Below are positions 38,401 to 50,400 of a stretch of DNA of 64,000 nucleotides, in pieces. The notes beneath the pieces are model-generated. The model saw only the letters and a program-made list of their open reading frames with translations, had not been told where the DNA came from and searched no databases. This stretch comes from Sipunculus nudus (Eukaryota > Annelida > Sipuncula > Golfingiida > Sipunculidae), in contig CM049306.1 in assembly GCA_026874595.1 (NCBI GenBank), positions 99,685,642 to 99,749,641 on the forward strand, in the 5' to 3' direction. The first letter of the stretch is position 1. Each line of letters starts with the position of its first letter. The translations under genes were made by a program, and so were the position numbers.

Positions 38401-41400
38401 CCGAGTTAGAGTCCTGTCTGGACCCTGTTTGTTATAAATCTGTTATGTATTTTCCCCTGTTTCTATCCTGTTATACATTTTAGTCACTTCCATTTTGAGC
38501 CAGCATTTTCATAATAGCTTTATGAAGTGGCTTTGCTATATTCTTTCTAGAACCCCTTGTAATGGCAGAAGTAGTATGCTGAGTATCATCACCAGGGAGT
38601 TGGCACACTGCCAATAATACTCCAACCTGTGAGAATTAGGTATTGCATGTCTGACTAAGTGTGAAACCCCCAATTCTCTGCTATCAATTTTTGAAAATTC
38701 TTGGCCCTGTGCCAAAGCCCTAGGCTGATATGAAGCAAACACTGCAATAAAATGCAGTGGTTAAGGGAACCAACTCTAGAACAAATGTAGGCTAACTAAT
38801 GCACAAGTATAGCATTTTCATTTCTGTCATTACAAATATTTGTTATTATGTATTATCATCTTATATTTATATAATTTCAGGTTTTATGAACAGGATTTAC
38901 CATCCAAATATTGATGAAGTGTAAGTACTCATTTTAATTATTAATTCATAAAATTGAAAGCAGTTTCAGTTACTGCATCAGAATTAAAAACTTATTGTTT
39001 GTTATTTATGTAACTACAAACAATGTGTAACCAATATATTAGAGTTTCATTATATGTTTATTGCTACCTATATATTTTGGTTAACTTCACAGTATGTGGT
39101 TATAATGTATGCTTGGTACTTGAAGGTCCACAACTTATCCTTATTGTCCCCCACTTCCACGGAACAGGGGTATTCATTTGGGTTTGTCTCTCAGGTTATC
39201 CTTTCCTTGCCTTAACTATCCTAAATATTATCTGATTTCATTAAGATTTTGGCAGGTGATTGCTTATATGCATACCTTGGTTGGAATTGGTTTTGGAGTG
39301 TGTGTTTGAAACAATTTCTATCACCAGCTCCAAAACAAACAAAAACTTTTCCCTTTTGTCCCTAATTAAAAAAAATATGACGTGGAGACATCTTCAGGGG
39401 AAATAAAATTAAAACATATTGAGAAGGCAAAAGGGGGACAACAAGAGGCGGAAGCGGCGGACATAAATTCCACAAATTTGCTTGTTGATATTTGTCTTTT
39501 GTGTATATCAATTATTTTCTCAATTAATCCCAGTTGATATTTAAGCAAAGCCAAATGTAAATCCGGCTAGACAAGAGCTAAACTGAGATTGTGGATTTTA
39601 GTGTGTATCAGTTGAAATTTGTACCATAATATTTAGATTCTCGACTTGACAGATTTAGAGCTACGCTCCCGAGGCAGCTGAAATCTTGCGCTTCTAAAGA
39701 AGCAGCTGATTTTCACGCTGCCAGCTTTGACCGTTTATGATATATTTAAACACCAGATGGCGGTTCGTTGTCCGCTGAACAAAACGTGCGTATGATGTGA
39801 CAAGCAGCCAACCAGATGCCAATAAACAAACACAGGCATCCTGGCTCCGCCCATAGCTGGGCTTCAAGCGTCGTTTGAAGACAAGTTTACGTTCGAATTT
39901 TAATTGCTCCCTCTGCATTCTCGCATCATCGACCAACTCAATTCTGACAGTATGACTGTGTTAGCGTAGCCATGTGTATTCCTCTATAGGGTTCCTATGT
40001 ACATGCAAGAAATTAAGTCTGTAAAGTATAAATTCTTTAAGTTATGGGCCAAAACATAATGGACTTTGTAAAAAATCAGGAAAAATAATAACTCACTTAA
40101 CATGAAAAATTTTGAAACTAGAGTCTATTTTCTATAACTATGTTTAATTAAGATTCAATTGTTTACCGAAAATTAGATCTGAATTTTGTAAATTTTTTAA
40201 GTTATTAGCATAAAAAAAAATCAGTACCTTAAATTTTTCCCAACTTTGACCATGGCACGTTTTTTTCTTGTAAGCACCATTGATTTAATTTTCACAGCAT
40301 GTAAACATAAATATTTAGTTTGTTTAAATCTGAAATTTGAAAATAAAAGCTTGAAAATTAAGCTAGTTGTTGATTTTTTTTTCTGTAGTCACTTGCTTTG
40401 ATTACAGATGCAGGGTCCCACTCCAGGTCACTGGAAGTCAGCTATGCCAGGGTTTCTGATTTGTTACAGTCACTGGGGGAGATCCCCTGCTGTGACAGGT
40501 GTACAGTTATTCTCATATCACCACCCCAATCACCCCCCCCCCCCAAACCCAACCCACCAAGTGTTATGCACTAATTGTTATTGATTTCACTGTTTCTCCT
40601 TAATTGTAATGCTGTTTCCACTCCGATATGCAAAAACTTTCCTTGAAAAAATAATTCAAGGTGTAATCAAGAAGATACAATGTTGTGTAATCTAGCATTT
40701 TTAAAGAAATCAATTTTCTTTTAAGTGATTTTACCAAATATAATTGAACCCATCAGTATGCTTAAATTATTGTATCCCCAGACAAAGTTGGGGGATACTA
40801 TGTTTTCATACTGGTCCCACCGCCGCCGCCGCATATAAATCTTGTTGGCGCGATAACCCAAAAAATGTTTCATGGAACTTTACCAAACTTGGTATATGTA
40901 TAGATATGGGTAAGAGGACGATGCCTATTTAAAATGAGGTCATGACCTTTACTAGGAGAGTGTCCTTGACCTTGAATAGGTCCAATTTTGGGGAAAATCA
41001 CACAAATTCTTTAATATCTCAAGAAATCTTGCATGGATTTATCCCAAAATCAAGTTGATGGAAGATCATGGATAGGGTTGTCATGTTCCAGAAAATGGTG
41101 GCGCCACCTATTATTCTTTACTTGTTTTCATGCCGTTTTATACCCCAAAAATTGCCACCTTTCAGTACTGTGAGCATTATAAGTCAAAAACTAATGGACA
41201 GATTTCTTTTATATTATGCATATACATAGGTATTGGTTATGGGATGATGTTTATTTAAATTGGGGTCATGACCTTTCCTATGATAGTGGCCTTGACTTTG
41301 AATATTGCCATATATGGTGAAAATCACACATCTCTTATGATATCTCCAGTGTTGATAGCCATATGGATTTCAAACATGACTTATGTATGGCCCACCACTA

Positions 41401-44400
41401 AAGTAAGAACCCTATAGGTTCTAGGGTCATGAGATCAAAGGTCAAGGTCACTGGACTGGCATTTTAAAAGATACTGTGGATGCATTTTAAGCCAAACTTT
41501 CATCCCAGGTCTTCCATCTTGAATATATAGCTCACTTTCCAATAGTGGATGATCCATATAAATTTTGGGGTCACAAGGTCAAAGGTCAAGGCCACAGGAG
41601 CTATCTGTCCTAAAATTAGTTTCTGGATGATAATTCCTGCTTTTATTGATGTATTGATTTCAAATTTGACTTATATATGTCCCATTGAAAAAGCAAAACT
41701 CCAATTGATTTTGGGGTCATGAGGTCAAAGGTCAAGGTCACAGGACACATCTTTAAAAAGATTGTGGATGCATTTTCAGCCAAACATTTCATCTCAGACC
41801 TTTCATCTTGCACTTATAAGTCATCTGCCAATAGAGGAAGACCCCTATCAGTTTTGAGGTCACAAGGTCAAAGGTAAAGGTCACAGGAGCCATCTGTCCA
41901 AAAATTAGTTTCTGGATGATAATTCCTGCTTTTATTGATGTATGGATATCAAACTTGACTTATATATGTCCCATTGGAAAAGCAAGACCCAAATTGATTT
42001 TGGGGTCATGAGGTCAAAGGTCAAGGTCACAGGACACATCTTTAAAAAGATGTGGATGCATTTTAAACCAAACTTTCATCCCAGGTCTTCCATCTTGAAT
42101 ATATAGCTCACTTGCCAATAGTGGATAATCCATATAAATTTTGGGGTCACAGGGTCAAAGGTCAAGGCCACAGGAGCTATCTGTCCTAAAATTAGTTTCT
42201 GGATGATAATTCCTGCTTTTATTGATGTATGGTTTTCAAACTTGACTTGTATATGTCCCATTGGAAAAGCAAGACCAAAATTGATTTTAGGGTCATGAGG
42301 TCAAAGGTCAAGGTCACAGGAAACCTCTTTAAAAAGGTTGTGGATGCAATTTCAGCCAAATAATTCATCTCAGATCTTTCATCTTGCACATATAGTTCAC
42401 CTGCTAAGAGTGGAAGACCCCTATCAATTTTGAGGTCACAAGGTCAAAGGTGAAGGTCACAGGAGCCATCTGTCCAAAAATTAGTTTCTGGATGATAATT
42501 CCTGCTTTTATTGATGTATGGATTTCAAACTTGACTTGTATATGTCCCATTGGAAAAGCAAGACCTGAATTGATTTTGGGGTCATGAGGTCAAAGGTCAG
42601 GTTCACAGGACACATCTTTAAAAAGATGTGGATGCATTTTCAGCCACACATTTCATCTCAGATCTTTCATCTTGCACATATAGCTCACCTGCCAAGAGAG
42701 GAAGAACCCTATCAATTTTGAGGTCACAAGGTCAAAGGTGAAGGTCACAGGAGCCATCTGTGCAAAAATTAGTTTCTGGATGATAATTCCTTCTTTTATT
42801 GATGTATGGATTTCAAACTTGACTTGTATTTGACCCATTGGAAAAGCAAGACCCAAATTGATTTTGGGGTCATGAGGTCAAAGGTCACAGGACACATCTT
42901 TATAAAGATTGTGGATGCATTTTCAGCCAAACTATTCATCTCAGATCTTTCATCTTGCACATATAGTTCACCTGCCAAGAGTGAAAAACCCCTATCAGTT
43001 TTGAGGTCACAAGGTCAAAGGTGAAGGTCACAGGAGCCATCTGTCCAAAAATTAGTTTCTGGATGATAATTCCTGCTTTTATTGATGTATGGTTTTCAAA
43101 CTTGACTTGTATATGTCCCATTGGAAAAGCAAGACCAAAATTGATTTTGGGGTCATGAGGTCAAAGGTCAAAATCACAGGACACATCTTTAAAAAGATGT
43201 GGATGCATTTTCAGCCAAACATTTCATCTCAGATCTTCCATCTTGCACATATAGTTCTCCTGCCAAGAGAGGAAGAAAACTATCAATTTAAGGTCACAAG
43301 GTCAAAGGTGAAGGTCACAGGAGCCACCTGTAAAAAAAAAATAGTTTCTGGATGATCATTCCTGCTTTATTGATGTATAGATTTCAAACTTGGCTTGCAT
43401 ATGTCCCATTGGAAAAGCAAGACCCAAATTGATTTTGGGGTCATGAGGTCAAAGATCAAGGTCACAGGACACATCTTTAAAAAGATCAAGGTCACAGGAC
43501 CAACATCTTCAACAAGATTGTGGATTGTTAGATGGAAGAAACAATAAATATGCCAAGTGTCAGTATATGCTGCTAAAAATGGGGGGCTGTTCTTAAGGGG
43601 GGGGGGGGGCTACTATGTCTGGGGATACTCTGGCACCTGCGGTGCCAAGAAATGTCTAGTTATAAAATATGAAGCACATTATGGATAAATAAAGACACAA
43701 TTAAAAATTGTGGAATCTAAATCAAGTATTATTTTTAGATATTAATTGTTTTGCAGATTTAAAAGATATATTTTTGTGGTAAAAAATAAATAAACATTTG
43801 TATGCATGATGTGGTGTTATCTGACAAGATTGAGATTTATGATGATGCAATTGAGAATTGTGAATCAACTTTTATATTCAGATATATATATGTTAAATTG
43901 GAAATGTATAGAAATATAAACTTAAATTAGAAAATAATTGATGTGATAAAAAAATGAGGATTTAATACAAACATTTGTTCATTATTTTCCTGCCTCAGCA
44001 GAATTTGAGATCAGGCTTTGTTTGCCCTGTTTTATGTTGTTTATTAGCTCTATTTCAACAGTATACATTTCATAAAAAAATACATATATATTTAATAATA
44101 TATATTATACAAAAAAATAGATTCAATTGAACAAATGTGTAAACTACTGAAATGTCAACAGTTAATTGAAAAACCAACTAATGATCATGGTAATAGTACA
44201 GATCATTTGTTCACAAACTGCTCACATTCTTTAGTTTCAACATTAGGAAACACATGGTCAGGTCACAAAATATTTTTTGCAACAATTTCTTGCTCATCAA
44301 TACAAACCAATCATATAAACCAACCATGGCCTTTATTACCTCTTCCTCTTACACTTTATCTCCATTTGATATTATTTTAGATTTTTACCTTCAAGGTTAA

Positions 44401-47400
44401 CGTCAGCTGAGCACAGTGACCCATAGGTCCCTTGTTTTATTATACATATACCTCAAGCTGTTGTGATAATATTTGCTTATCCACATCTGGAGAATATTCA
44501 GCCAGCATATATTATAATGTTGGTGTGCAGGCACAGAGCACAACCCATCTAAATTGCTGGTATATTCATTGGGAATTTGGCAGGTGTCCAAGTACTGTTA
44601 ATAGGTTAACCTTTCACTTGGTCCAAATTCAGGCCATACATGTAAAGAATAAGCGTAATAAGGAAAGGCAAAAGTTAAAACACTGAGAACAAAAATTTAA
44701 GTGTAAGGGTGTAATTTTTGTCAGCATACTGATGGGCCTATTACATAAGTCAAAATATTTGAAAATTATGTAGTTTGCCGTAGCTTTAATAGAGCCAGTG
44801 CTGTGAATGTCATAGAAATTCTTTCGCTCTCTCTCTCTCTCTCTCGCTTGTCTTTCTGTCTCTCTCTCTATATATGTATATATAAAAATATATATATTTA
44901 AATATGTTGAGGCCCAGATAGGAGTCTGGTCCAATTTAAAACTGGTCTCGCCCAGAATAAATTTTTTATCAAGATCAAAATTTTAATCTGGGATGGCCAA
45001 GTTTTAAATTGGACCAGATTCAAATCTGGGCCTCGACATATATATACCCACATTTCCTTATGTAATGATAATATCTTTTTCTAAACATGAGCATGCAAAC
45101 AGTCATCAATATCTACTAAACAAGAAAAGTAATTTCACCCCCTGTGAATTTTCAATACCTTGATATTCCCTGGTCAGCCCTTAGCATTAATTAGTAGATA
45201 ATTTCTTCATCAGCTGTCTTCACAGATCTAATATTTCAATAGCACATGTATCAGGTAATATTGAATCAATAAAAAACTAATTTTCACTCAGGAGGCCTGT
45301 TAATGTGAACATTTCAAAATAAAATACTGAAATATGATAGCCAATTAATAGACACAAACCCATGCAGTGGAACCTCTCCGTTACAGTCATTGGTTGAACC
45401 TGGATTTTGTCCTGGGATAGAGAGTAACTGTGAGGTTATACACAGCAGCATGTACTATATAAAACATAATTGTATCCGCCAAAACAGAGTTTTGCGGATA
45501 CTATGTTTTCAGTCGGACGCCGATGCAGCTGCATAGGTTTCCGGAGAACTTCTTCGTAACCACTGGGCAGAATTTTTAGCTCAGCTGACTGTAAGTCATC
45601 TGAGCTATAGTGATCACTCTTTGTCCGTCGTCCGTCCCTCTGTCCGTCCGTTAACCTGGCATAAATCGTAACCGCTGGACCTAGAATTTTGTAACTTCAC
45701 ATTCTGAGAGGTCCATGAAAAATCTCCTTGGAAACCAGAAATTAGGTCTCTGTTACAAATATCCTTCGAGCTATGGGGCCTCAAAGTACCCCCCCCCCCC
45801 CAGAATATTCAAAAATTTCATACAAAAACTTCAATATCTCATTAACTACATCACTAATGGTCATGATTTTTTGCATATATATTGATCATGAGATGTTTCA
45901 TCACTTCCTGCAGACTGGTGGTGCCACCTGTATTTTCAATTTTTTACGAATTTTAAATTCTATTTTTGAGACCTTTAAAAATGTGAACATCTGTTAACAG
46001 GGCACAAATCGTAAAGACTGGACCTAGAATCTTAATTCTTGACACACTGAGAGACCTATGAAAAGTCTCCATGAAAACAGGAAATTAGGTCTCTGTTACC
46101 CATATCCTTCAAGCTATGGGGCCCCAAAGTACTCCCCTAGAATAGTTAAAAATTTCATACAAAAACTTCAATATCTCATTAACTAGTAAACTACATCACT
46201 GATGGTCAATATTTTTTCATACATATTGATCATGAGAAGTTTCATCACTTCCTGCAGACTGGTGGAGCCACCTGTATTTTTTCTATTTTTTACGAATTGT
46301 TTCCACTATTTTTGAGACCTTTAAAAATGTGAACATCTGTCAACAGGGCACAAATTGTAAAGACTGGACCTAGAATCTTCATTCCTGACACAGTGAGAGA
46401 CCTATGAAAAGTCTCCATGGAAACCTGAAATAAGGTCTCTGTTACCCATATCCTTTGAGCTGTGGGGCTCCCAATTACCCCCCAGAATAATGGAAAATTT
46501 GATAAAAACAATTTGCAACATCTCAATAACTACAAAACTGATGGTCATGATTTTTGGCATACATATTAATCAAGAGGTGTTCCATCAGTTCCTGCAGACT
46601 AGTGATGCCACTTGTATTTTTTTCAAAGTTTAACAATTTTATTTCTCTATTTTTAAGACCTTTAAAGGATGTAGTTATCTGTCAACAGGGTACAAATTGT
46701 AACGACTGGACCTAGAATCTTCATTCTTGATACACAGGGAGACCCACGAAAAATCTGAACAACTAATGCAGAGATCACCATGATTCTTTGCATGGATATT
46801 GATTATTGAGTGTTTCATCAGTTTCTGCAGACTGGTGGCACCACCTGTATTTGTTCAGGTTTTTTTACGAATTTTTTTCTCTATTTTTGAGACCTATAGG
46901 ACTCCAAGGTATCCCTCAGAATAATGGAAAATTTGATACAAAAGCTGAAGTATCTGAACAACTAATGCAGAGTTCACCATGATTCTTTGCATGGATATTG
47001 ACCATTAAGTATTGTTATTAGTTTCTGCAGACTGGTGGAACCACCTGTATTTTTTTTTAAAGTTTATGCATTTTTTCTCTATTTTTGAGATACATAAATA
47101 CAGTCACAATCTTGGTCTGTTGGTTAATCTGTTTGATGCTTCAGTTGAATGGGAATATACTACCATTCAGATGATAAAATTTCCTTTGGCAAATCTCTTC
47201 CCAGTCAGTTGAGCGTCATGACCCATGGGTCACTTGTTTTTAATGCAGGATTATGATGGGGTCATATGTGAACTACTGCTCCCTCATTTTTGGTTGACTT
47301 CTGACCTTTACTCTCTGGTCAGTGTCCATTTGTGCATCTGTTTCCACTCATAAACCCACATATCTTGGGAACCGTTTGACCAGTCAGGCTAAAAATTTTG

Positions 47401-50400
47401 CACAAATGTAGCCCTTGGATAGCGTTATAACATACACTAAAATGGTGGCGCCACCTGCAACCATTTTTGCACAGTGTCCAACTGTTCATCTGCCTTGGGT
47501 TAAAATCACTCATATCTCTGCATTGTGTGCACTTATCCACCTGAAATTTTGCATGTGTATACATTCTGGACAGCTTTCTTGATTTTATGACAGGTGGCGC
47601 CACCTACATTCACATTAACGCTACAGACATCCAAGCTCATATCTCTGGAACAGTTTGACCGATTTGGCCAAAATTTTGCAAGTGTATAGATCTCACATAG
47701 CACTTTATCGTACACGAAACTGGTGGCGCCTCCTGCAACCATTTTTGCACAGTGTCCATCTGTTTGTCTGCTGTTGGATAAAATCACTTGTATCTTGGCA
47801 GTGGTTTGACATATCTGCCTAAATTTTGCAGGTTTATAGATTTTGGATAGCTTTCTGGATATTGTAGCAGGTGGCCCTACCAACATTTATGTTTACGCTG
47901 CAGACATCCAGGCTTATATCTCAGGACTGGTTTGCTGTATCCTCCTGAAATTTTGCATGTGTATTGATCTCACATAGCTTTTTATCATACACAAAACTGG
48001 AGGGGCCACCTGCAACCATTTTTGCATAGTGTCTGTCTGTTTGTCTGCCTTGGGCTAAAATCACTCATATCTCAGTAGTGGTTTGACTGATCTGCCTAAA
48101 ATTTTGCATGTTTATACATCTTGGATAGCTTTCTCAATTTTTTGGCAGGTGGCACCACCTACATATATGTTTACACTGCAGACATTCAGGCTTATATCTC
48201 AGGACTGGTTTGACGTATCCCCCTGAAATTTTGCATGTGTATAGATCTCACATAGCTCTTAATCATAAACAAGATTAGAGGCGCCACCTGCCACCATTTT
48301 TGCACAAGTCCTTCTGTTTGTCTGCTGTCGGATAAGATATACAAGTAGTGGTTTGACTGATCTGCCTAAAATTTTGCATATGCATGTTTACAACTTTGAC
48401 AGCTTTCTGGATTTTGTGGTAGGTGGTCCAACCTACATACACATTTCAGCTGCAAATATCCATGCTAATATGCACACCTCACTATATTTCCACTTGCCAC
48501 CCAATCCATGCCTCACTTCACCTGTCCCACTCTGTTTTTGGTGGATACACGTAGTCACTTGTCGACTACCCGTATTCTATTTGTTATTAAGACCATTATT
48601 TTTAACACATTCAGCACATTTGTAGAATTGTCCAGGTAAGGGTTGTCATTATACATGTTAAGCCTTCTAAACCAATTAAACAGACCTTTACATGCAGCGT
48701 ACAGAACTTATGGTCATGGTTAGGAACTGAGTAAAACGTGGTTGTGCAGTGAATACGCTTATATTATTCCCATATTTTTAGCTGAAAGCTCCTATCAACT
48801 CCCATAATTTTGGATCAAGTGCTCCCATAAATTCCTGTATTTCTTTGGGAGCATGGCAGGAACCCTGCTATGGGATTGTCAGGTGTTCTTTATGACAAGT
48901 CACATGGCGTAGGAGGCCTGCCGAGATCTTAATGACAGGGGTCTCATCAGGTTTGGTTGTCAGCCAGGGAACATTGTGTGTTAAAGAAATCCAATATAAA
49001 ACACGCAGGCTGCAGCATGTATTTTGTGTTATCATCAGGAGGGGATGGATGGAGTTGTATTGTTGATATTAAGCTTTTACAGGCAGATTTTATTGTAATG
49101 GTTCTTCATTTAGTTGACTGGTTATATTATTATGTGCCTTCTGTATGAGAAGAGGCATAATGTGCAATATTTAAAATGCTGATTGAATGATATTTATGGG
49201 TGCCATGTTGAGTTAACACAGTATTGTCAATGAAGATGTATATTTCAAGTTTATATGTTTGAATATTTTACGGGTTCAACCAGATAAATAAATGTTAGTT
49301 TGCACATTGATCAGTAGTGTAGTAGTGTATGTGTTCATATCAGTGAATAAGGATTAACAAAATTTCTCATTCATGACCATGACTGGTGTGCATTTTTTTG
49401 CATTGAGCAAGAAGTTCAAATTTACACATCAGACATGTTTATATATATGTTTAATAATGAAGAAGGCAAAGAGTGAACTATCACGCAAAACAACAAGAAG
49501 AACATATGTAACTTTTTGTATCAGTGAGCATGTATAAGTGGACCCATGTGTATGCAGTTTGTTTCAGTGGTATAATAGTACATAACTTTATCTGTCTTCA
49601 GTCTGGTTTTAAATCTTTCTCACTGTGTTAGATATATTTGCCAGGAGCTGAAATGTTTGTGGTTTCTTAAGTTACATATTAACATTAACAGGTTTCCGAT
49701 TTTAAAATTGTCCCCTGCGAGGCCCCCTCCTCCAGTCAATGAAAGTGAAATGTAGAGATACCAAAACAGCTTGTGCTGATATACTTTTTGATTTACCCAC
49801 CCCTGTATTATCTTGGTGTAAACATTACAGTACACTAAATACCAGAAGGCGGTTATTGGAATCATACATAGGGGCTTGTATTTGGTTATGTTCTGCCTGG
49901 CTTTGAGAAGTGCGCTTGACACTGTGTGTCAAGGTACACTTCAGCGGGAGTTTATTATCATAGAATTAGGCCCTCGTGCAATTGTTTATCTTTGGGAAAG
50001 TTAACATGCACAAACAGAGCTTATAGCAGGTCAGCGTGTCCTACAAACAAAGCTTATTGATTTGTATAGGGTGTATTAAATATAATTTATTGCCCAACAA
50101 AGAGGAAATTAGTTCAGACATAACTGTCTCAATAAATCAACATTGACTCAGTGTATGTGGATTTAAACCTGTGACTTTTGATGGATTTGTGAATCAACCA
50201 TTTAGTGTTATAACAGCTCTGCTACAGCCTCCAACCAAATCAGAAACTAGGTCCTGGTTGTAACAGGCAGTTTAAATGAGTTGCCAGATACGTATATGCC
50301 CTTTTGAAATTTCTCTGCAAGACCTGATACTTAGTCACTGTGACAATGACTATCAAATATCAGTGACTTCTGTAACACAAGCTTTTGGTCTTGTCAGCCA

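Larger units (their letters stand above)
39981..44436 (+). mobile_element. Family A copy A3, 5'-truncated, interrupted by D1
   Basis: The body matches A2 (from about 40040) and A0 (from 40496 'CAGGTGTACAGTTATTCTCA'), including the C-tract near 40535. D1 occupies 40771-43660. After it A3 resumes with TATAAAATATGAAG and ends with TCAGCTGAGC (44403-44412), a mutated palindrome and CTTGTTTT. The 5' stem-loop is absent; F2 lies at the junction. Confidence 0.8.

Noticed and set aside
39370-39500. Protein-like plus-strand frame ([20 protein letters not shown] and on)
   Set aside because: Preceded by a stop at 39367, no splice acceptor in the right place, and no match to UBE2H or any family I recognise.
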